The notes beneath the pieces were generated by a model, which worked only from the letters and a program-made list of their open reading frames with translations, made no database searches and was not told the origin of the DNA. 64,000 nt of DNA. Source: JAGGAG01 sp031402225. Its GTDB lineage: Bacteria > Gemmatimonadota > Gemmatimonadetes > Gemmatimonadales > GWC2-71-9. The stretch covers positions 1 through 64,000 of the forward strand of contig JANNSD010000034.1 of the NCBI GenBank assembly GCA_031402225.1. The letters run 5' to 3'. Within the stretch, counting starts at the first letter, position 1. Every line of letters starts with the position of its first letter. Positions 58,633-64,000 of this stretch are shown piece by piece. The translations under genes and the position numbers were made by a program.

Positions 58633-61319
58633 GGCTTCACCTTCGCCTTCAGTTCCTCGAACCAGTTCTCCACCAGCAAGAAGGTGCGCTCGGCGGCCTC
58701 CGCGCGGCGCACCACGCGCGCCATGAGGAAGCGCTGGTCGTCCAGCGAGAGGTCGAACGGGGTGTAGCGCTCGTTGCGGGTGAGGTAGAGATCCTCGCCG
58801 AGCGTGAAGAGGATGCGGCGCGCGCCGAACTGGGGCGTGGCGCCGCCCTGCATGGGGGCGACCACCATGTTGCGCTCGGCGTCCACGAAGAAGAGCTCCC
58901 GGCCGCTGTGGGCCCAGAGCGGGGCCTGGCCGCCGTTGGTGGAGACCTGCCACTTGCCGCTGTCGGTGGCCGGGAAGGGGCGCACGTAGATCTCGGAGCT
59001 GCCGGTCTCGTTGGACTCGTAGGCGAGCCACTTCCCGTCCGGCGACAGCGCGGGCGCCGCTTCGTCCACGTCGGGCGTCGCCACGAGCGGCACGGGCGCG
59101 CTGTCCACGCCCGGCCGGATCCCGAAGATGTTCCGCCCGGCGGTCGCGCCGACCTCCCCGCCCCGGCGGAACACCAGCCAGCGGCCGTCCGGCGAGGCGA
59201 GGACTTCGTCGATCGTGCCGGGATCGGTGAACCTGAGGAAGATCTCGGTGCTTCCCGTCCCGTCGGCGCGCTGCCGGCCCAGCTCGGTATTGCGACGGGA
59301 GTACATCACGGACCGTCCGTCCGGCGTCCACCGGGGACGCGAGTCGTCGGTGCTGTCCCGCGTCAGGCGCGAGAGCGGGCCGGCCGGCAGCTCCTTGATC
59401 CAGACGTCGTCGCCCGACTCGGTGTTGAGTCCGATGGCGAGCCGCTTCCCGTCGGGCGAGAGGGCCCAGCCGACGTTGCCGGCCATCTGGGTGAGGCGGA
59501 AGGTCCACGCCGAGTCGACCGGGCGCTGTATGCCCGTTCGGTCCACCCATACCAGCGTGTGCCGCTCCCCGGACCCGCCGGCGGTCGCGTTGCTGCCGAC
59601 CTCCATCACCACCGTGCCGGTGGACGACACCGTGGCCCCCTTCACGCCGCCGCCGAAGACCGGCACGGGCGTGCTGCGGAACTCCAGCGCCTTCAGGTCG
59701 AAGGGCGCCGCGAAGACCTGCCCATCCCTGGCGACGTACGCCACGTGCCCCGAGTGCACGTACCCGCCCTGGCGCTCGCCCGGGAGCAGCACCCTGGCGT
59801 CGCCGGATGCGAGGTCGAGCACCCAGAGATCGGACGTCGCGCAGTTGAAGCTGCACGAGGTGAAGAGCACGCCGCGGCCGCGCGGAAGTGCGGCAGGAAA
59901 CACCAAGAGCCGCCCCTGGGCTTCCGGCGCCCGGAGCAGGGTGGACGGGCCGCCTGCCTCGGAGACGCGCATGAGGTTGAAGGTGCCGCGCTGGACGTAG
60001 ACGATCGTGCCGTCATCCAGCCATGCGACGCCGAAGGGCACCGCGGAGTCCGCGAGCGTGGTGATCGCACCCCCGGTGATGGGCATCTTCTTCAACTGGA
60101 GGTTCTGCCCGAAGGCGATCCACTCGCCGTCGGGCGAAATGAACGGACTGCTGGCGTTCGTCGTCCCGAGGAGTGGGGTGGCCGGGTACTCGTCGCGACG
60201 CTTCACCCAGAGCTGTCGCTGCTGGCTGCTGTCGCCCGGGCCCTGGTACACCAGCCGCGATCCGTCGGGCGTGATCGCGACGCCTCCGAGCGGGGCCTGC
60301 CCGTCCGCGAATGCCAGGCCGTAGCGGGCCACCGGCCGCGGGGGCTCGGGCCGGAGCCAGCCCCACGCGGCGAGCGCGGCGGTGCCGAGCAGCGCGGCCG
60401 CGAGACCCCAGACGATCGCGCGCGAGGCGCGCGTCACGGGGTGGGCCGCGGTCATCGCGACCGTCGCCGGATAGGTCACGCCCTTGCCGCTGCCCTCGAG
60501 CGCGTCGATGAACTCCTTGGCGCTCCCGAAGCGGTCGGCGGGGAGCTTCTGCAGCGCGGTGAGTACCGCCCCCTCGACTGCGGGCGGCACCGTGGGCCGC
60601 TTCGGGCGGAGCGGCGGCGGGTTCTCCGTCAGCACCTTGGCCACGATGGCCTGCGAGCTGGGGCCGATGAAGGGCGGCTCGCCGGCGAGCATTTCGTAGG
60701 TCATGGCACCCAGGGCATAGACGTCGCTGCGCGGGCCGATGTCGCGGTCGCCCATGGCCTGCTCGGGGCTCATGTAGGCGGGCGTGCCGAGGCTCATGCC
60801 GGTCTGGGTCATGCGGCTGCCGCCGGCCTGCTGCACGGCGAGGGCGATGCCGAAGTCGGCCACGAGCGCCTGGCCGTCCTGCAGCAGGATGTTCTCCGGC
60901 TTGATGTCGCGGTGCACCACGCCACGCTTGTGGGCGAACTCGAGCGCGCTCGCCACTTCCTTGGCGATCCGCACGGCCGCGTCGACAGGGAGCTGCCGCT
61001 CGCGCACGAGCCAGCCGCGCAGCGTCTCGCCCTCGATGAAGGGCATGACGTAGTAGAGCAGGCCATCAGCCGCGCCCGAGTCGATCAGCCCCAGGATGTG
61101 CGGATGCTGCAGGCTCGCCGTGGTCTTGATCTCGGTGAGGAAGCGCTCGCCCCCGATGACGGCACTGAGCTCGGGGTGCAGCACCTTGATCGCCACCTTG
61201 CGCTCGTGCTTCAGGTCCTCGGCGAGGTAGACGGTGGCCATGCCGCCCTGGCCGAGTTCACGGTCGAGGCGATAGCGGTCACTGAGTGCGGCGGTGAGGC
61301 GATCGAGGGTGGGATTCAC
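58629..61319 (-). CDS. Ser/Thr protein kinase with PD40 beta-propeller domain
   Basis: An 896-residue kinase: N-terminal Hanks domain (GQGGMATVY, VAIKVL, VVHRDIKPENI, DFGIALA, GTPAYMSPEQ), membrane helix near 300-322 (VWGLAAALLGTAALAAWGW), then WD40/PD40 repeats with SPDG-type turns (TPDGSRLVYQG, SPDGEWIAFG, SPDGKWLAYESN). The C-terminal part resembles TolB propellers and lies outside the membrane. Start ATG 61319. It contains no repeat insertion in its kinase domain, unlike its neighbours. Confidence 0.9.
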   Translation of the reverse strand: MNPTLDRLTAALSDRYRLDRELGQGGMATVYLAEDLKHERKVAIKVLHPELSAVIGGERFLTEIKTTASLQHPHILGLIDSGAADGLLYYVMPFIEGETLRGWLVRERQLPVDAAVRIAKEVASALEFAHKRGVVHRDIKPENILLQDGQALVADFGIALAVQQAGGSRMTQTGMSLGTPAYMSPEQAMGDRDIGPRSDVYALGAMTYEMLAGEPPFIGPSSQAIVAKVLTENPPPLRPKRPTVPPAVEGAVLTALQKLPADRFGSAKEFIDALEGSGKGVTYPATVAMTAAHPVTRASRAIVWGLAAALLGTAALAAWGWLRPEPPRPVARYGLAFADGQAPLGGVAITPDGSRLVYQGPGDSSQQRQLWVKRRDEYPATPLLGTTNASSPFISPDGEWIAFGQNLQLKKMPITGGAITTLADSAVPFGVAWLDDGTIVYVQRGTFNLMRVSEAGGPSTLLRAPEAQGRLLVFPAALPRGRGVLFTSCSFNCATSDLWVLDLASGDARVLLPGERQGGYVHSGHVAYVARDGQVFAAPFDLKALEFRSTPVPVFGGGVKGATVSSTGTVVMEVGSNATAGGSGERHTLVWVDRTGIQRPVDSAWTFRLTQMAGNVGWALSPDGKRLAIGLNTESGDDVWIKELPAGPLSRLTRDSTDDSRPRWTPDGRSVMYSRRNTELGRQRADGTGSTEIFLRFTDPGTIDEVLASPDGRWLVFRRGGEVGATAGRNIFGIRPGVDSAPVPLVATPDVDEAAPALSPDGKWLAYESNETGSSEIYVRPFPATDSGKWQVSTNGGQAPLWAHSGRELFFVDAERNMVVAPMQGGATPQFGARRILFTLGEDLYLTRNERYTPFDLSLDDQRFLMARVVRRAEAAERTFLLVENWFEELKAKVKP

Positions 61320-61379
61320 GGGGCGAAACTTGCACGGTGGGGCAGCGTGCGGCTAGGGGATCGCACCGGCAGCGGGTGC

Positions 61380-61882
61380 CTACGTTGCGTCCATGACCTG
61401 CGCGAAGAAGCGGTTCAGGTCGATCCGGAGCGGTGGCACGTCCGGCCCGGCCACGTGATGTCGTGGTCGAGCACTTCGGGCCTGGCATCGCCGGGACGCC
61501 AGCACTCCACCAGCCGGGCGTCGAGGTCCACGATCCAGTATCCGGGTACGCCGGCGCGCTGGTAGAACCGGCGCTTGGTGCCGCGGTCGTATCGCGCGGT
61601 GGATGGTGAGGCGACTTCGATGACGAGGATGGGCGTGGGGGCGTCTTCCCAGCGGTCGAACCGGGGGCCGGGCGGCACCACGAACAGGTCGGGCTGGGTG
61701 AGCTGATCGGGGAGCACCTCGAGATCGGCCGGGAGGTTAAAGCAACGGCCGATGGGGTGCTCCCGCAGGTAGGCCGCAAGCACGTCATACAACACCATGA
61801 CGCCGTCCTGATGCCGCACCCCGTCGTCGGGAAGCGCCAGTACTTCAGCGCGGGTCCAGCGGGCCACGTCAGGCATAGCCAT
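61380..61882 (-). pseudogene. Uma2-family nuclease-fold gene, frameshifted
   Basis: MAMPDVARWTRAEVLALPDD begins a Uma2 (DUF820) protein. QPDLFVVPPG, PTPILVIEVASPSTA and the VPGYWIVDL strand carry the PD-(D/E)XK-like core. About 20 residues usually present after the first Asp-Asp-Gly are absent, and at about 61440 a one-base shift moves the C-terminus PPLRIDLNRFFAQVMD into another frame. The unshifted frame stops at 61415. It may be a pseudogene or a truncated but folded protein. Confidence 0.6.
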
Positions 61883-61914
61883 AGCGTACGCTCGGCGGTG
61901 CCGGGGGGCAACCC

Positions 61915-61976
61915 GATCCTTCGCTGCGCTCAGGATGACAGCGGGCCTCGCAATGACAGCGGGCCTCGCAATGACA
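61915..61976. repeat. HPERSEG repeat followed by GGGCCTCGCAATGACAGC tandem units
   Basis: GATCCTTCGCTGCGCTCAGG ATGACAGC, then two copies of GGGCCTCGCAATGACA. It lies between the Uma2 gene and the last kinase. Confidence 0.75.
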
Positions 61977-61984
61977 CCGAGATC

Positions 61985-64000
61985 TCAGGGCGTGTGTTGC
62001 GCGGAGAGCTCGGCGGGAAAGTTCTCGACCACGACGAGTTCCCGCTGGCCACCCTTCCCGGCGCCCTGACGAATCATGACAAAGCGCTTGCCGTCGCGGG
62101 TGATGTCCCAGGAGCCGTATGTGGCGACGTAGGGCGCGCCCTGGATGGGGAGGGTACGGCGCTGGCCGGCGATGAACGTCGGCCCCGGCAGGACGGCCAC
62201 CGCGTTGAGCTGGCCCGTCGTATTCTCGCCGCCGCTCCAGTAGAACAGCTCGCGACTGTCGGGAGACCACAAGGGCTCGAAGCCACTGCCGGTCGACACC
62301 TGCCACCGCGCTGACCCGGCGTCGGGAAAGGGACGCACGTAAATCTCGAAGGCGCCTGACTCATTGGAGGCGTATGCCAGCCAGCGCCCATCGGGGGAGA
62401 GTGCCGGCGTGACCTCCTCAAAGTTCGTGTGCACGAGGGGAACCAGGGAGGTATCCCCGCTGGTGCGGCGGGCCAAGAGGTCGGCCGGGTTGGTAAGGAA
62501 CATGAGCCACTTCCCATCGCGGCTCCAGCTCGCCGCATTCACGACCCGGCCCGGTATGGTCAGCACCGGTTCCGTCGCACCGATTCCGTCGGCGCGCTTG
62601 CGATAGAACTGGGGACCGGAGCCATGGTTGGCGATGAAACCCACGTATTGCCCGTCGGGCGACCAGGTGGGACGGATACTCCGGTTTCCCTCGAAGGTGA
62701 GCTTGCTGAGCGGCCCGTCGGGCAACTGCTTGATCCAGACCTGTTGTTCAGTCCCCTCGATCTTGCTGATGGCGAGCCGGCGCCCATCCGGGGAGAGTGC
62801 CAGGGTCGCGAAGTCACCCACAAAGCTCGAATCGATCGGGGTGACCGAACCGTCGCGATTCACGTACACAGGCTGACTGGGGTCCATCGCGGCCCCGCCG
62901 GCCCGGTACACCAGCGTCCCCGACATGGAGATGGCGAGGTCCACAGCGCCGAAGGACCGTCTCCCAATGTCACTGCCGATGGCGAACGGCTCCCCGCTTA
63001 TCGCGAGCCGGTCGAGGTCGAAATGGACCGCCAGCAGTTCGCCTGCCGCCGTGACGTACAGGAGGTAGCCGCCTGGTGCATAGCGACCAGTGATCGCCTG
63101 GACCAGGGTGTGCACCTTCATCGTTTTCGTGTCGAGGACGGCCAGTTGGCTCCGGTCCTCAGTGTTCCCGCGCTGCTGAATGGTGAAGAGGACGCCGCGC
63201 CCCTTCGGCAGGGCATTGGGCCAGAAATGGTCCTGCTCTCCGCGCGCGGTGTCGACGGTGGTGACCTGTTGCATGACCTTCGCACCGTTCGGCGCGACAC
63301 GCATGAGCCCGGTGGTGCCACCGCCGGTGAGCCCGTCAAAGTAGATGAACCCGTCCTCGCTCCAGGTTGCGCCATCGGCCCCGATCCCCGAGTCCGCGAC
63401 GGTAATGGGCGGTGCACCGGTGAGGCTCACGACCTTGATCTCGGTGTTGCCCTCGAGAGTGTACCCGACGCGCTGGCCGTCGGGCGAGAAGAACGGCACC
63501 GTTGGGTGACTGGCGCCGGGAATCGGCGTGGCGCGGAGCTGGTTCCGGTTCCGGAGCCAGAGTTGGGACCCATCGGGCCCGCTACCGGAGTAGGCCAGGC
63601 GGGATCCGTCGGGCGAAATGGCGATGCGGTGTCCGCGCGTGTCGGCGAGGGCCTGGTCGGCGGGGAGGAGGGTGGTATAGCGAAGGACGGGACGGGGGGG
63701 CTCCGAGCGGAGCGCCCTTCCTGCCAGGGCCGCGAGGATCGCGGTAAGCGCCAAGGCAGCAAGGACGGGAAGACGCTGACGTGAGGACGTGAGGACGTGA
63801 GGACGCGAAGATCCTTCGCTTCGCTCAGGATGACGTGAGGACGTGAGGACGTGAGGACTTGAAAGTGCCTCGGCGAATTCCTTCGCGGTGCCGAAGCGAT
63901 CGGCGGGGAGCTTTTGGAGGGCGGTTAGTACGGCGTGTTCTACTGCCGACGGGACGCTAGGGCGCACAGGGCGCATAGGGCGCGGAGACTCGGTCAGTAC
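61985..64000 (-). CDS. Ser/Thr protein kinase with PD40 domain, partial
   Basis: The C-terminal 670 or so residues; the gene extends past the right edge. The end of the kinase domain (ALQKLPADRFGTAKEFAEAL) is followed by a linker encoded by repeats (PHVLTSSR, HPERSEGSS, PHVLTSSR), a membrane helix (LAALALTAILAALAGRAL) and a PD40 propeller with SPDGSRLAYSG, SPDGQRVGYT and SPDGRRLAIS turns. It has the same architecture as the 58629 gene. Confidence 0.85.
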   Translation of the reverse strand, partial: VLTESPRPMRPVRPSVPSAVEHAVLTALQKLPADRFGTAKEFAEALSSPHVLTSSRHPERSEGSSRPHVLTSSRQRLPVLAALALTAILAALAGRALRSEPPRPVLRYTTLLPADQALADTRGHRIAISPDGSRLAYSGSGPDGSQLWLRNRNQLRATPIPGASHPTVPFFSPDGQRVGYTLEGNTEIKVVSLTGAPPITVADSGIGADGATWSEDGFIYFDGLTGGGTTGLMRVAPNGAKVMQQVTTVDTARGEQDHFWPNALPKGRGVLFTIQQRGNTEDRSQLAVLDTKTMKVHTLVQAITGRYAPGGYLLYVTAAGELLAVHFDLDRLAISGEPFAIGSDIGRRSFGAVDLAISMSGTLVYRAGGAAMDPSQPVYVNRDGSVTPIDSSFVGDFATLALSPDGRRLAISKIEGTEQQVWIKQLPDGPLSKLTFEGNRSIRPTWSPDGQYVGFIANHGSGPQFYRKRADGIGATEPVLTIPGRVVNAASWSRDGKWLMFLTNPADLLARRTSGDTSLVPLVHTNFEEVTPALSPDGRWLAYASNESGAFEIYVRPFPDAGSARWQVSTGSGFEPLWSPDSRELFYWSGGENTTGQLNAVAVLPGPTFIAGQRRTLPIQGAPYVATYGSWDITRDGKRFVMIRQGAGKGGQRELVVVENFPAELSAQHTP
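63777..63859. repeat. GACGTGAGG tandem repeats around an HPERSEG copy, coding
   Basis: Several GACGTGAG units at 63777-63809, an HPERSEG copy at 63810-63834, then further GACGTGAGG units to 63859. All are translated in the kinase linker. Confidence 0.8.

Noticed and set aside
58908..61565. Plus-strand open frame across the PD40 kinase
   Set aside because: Antisense shadow rich in Arg/Gly/His; the minus strand encodes a full kinase.

Overview
The window looks like chromosomal DNA of a Gemmatimonadota bacterium. The composition is high-GC. There are several long Ser/Thr protein kinases of the type abundant in that phylum (N-terminal kinase, one membrane helix, then TPR or PD40/beta-propeller-like C-terminus), many exported proteins of unknown role, and interspersed short repeats. 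The phylum assignment is inference from gene style; no rRNA or tRNA gene was seen.

Layout. 1-105 holds the edge of a decayed integron-integrase (intI) relic. 167-6662 carries a flavin amine oxidase, a ceramidase-fold membrane protein, a nucleotidyltransferase pair, a DoxX-like gene, a catalytically dead M48-like membrane protein, a renalase-like flavoprotein and two tiny overlapping membrane proteins. 6706-10556 is a stress block: dps behind three iterated 14-bp repeats, a cytidine/adenosine-type deaminase, a DoxX protein, an Fe-S cryptochrome/photolyase with its DUF2256 partner, and a second, nearly identical DoxX-like gene. 10625-20687 is metabolic: a phytoene-desaturase-like flavoprotein, a divergent ornithine-cyclodeaminase/enolase-superfamily pair that fits cis-3-hydroxy-L-proline catabolism, TauE/SafE, DUF362, homocysteine S-methyltransferase and a PLP Ser/Thr dehydratase. 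20870-21632 has an IS91-type relic abutting a truncated gene, then DUF1801.

The most interesting system is at 21884-23665: a two-gene operon encoding an LCIB/theta-type carbonic-anhydrase-like protein and a bestrophin-family channel. Relatives of these two families work together in the algal CO2-concentrating mechanism. Its upstream region is shared with the promoter region of a kinase-alpha/beta-hydrolase fusion gene at 25670.

27586-31512 is a decayed integron: a second intI relic, attC-like hairpins with matched core sites, a mazEF cassette, a relE/parE-type toxin-antitoxin cassette, a frameshifted nuclease-like cassette, a membrane-protein cassette with an internal stop, and a 57-residue zinc-ribbon gene.

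31556-42677 holds an AMP-forming acyl-CoA ligase, a secreted SnoaL-like protein, a TolC-MFP-RND-DUF2147 efflux operon and a TPR protein flanked by interspersed repeats. 42831-51053 is a run of minus-strand genes, many overlapping by 4 bases: DinB, methyltransferases, an APH-M23-aminotransferase fusion, MOSC, and an amine oxidase coupled to a diheme cytochrome c. 51126-64000 is a kinase neighbourhood with three large kinases (one cut by the window edge), kinase fragments, Uma2 and toxin-antitoxin relics and a large Ig-like lipoprotein. A short palindrome-like repeat there is read in frame inside kinase genes as HPERSEG-type peptide.
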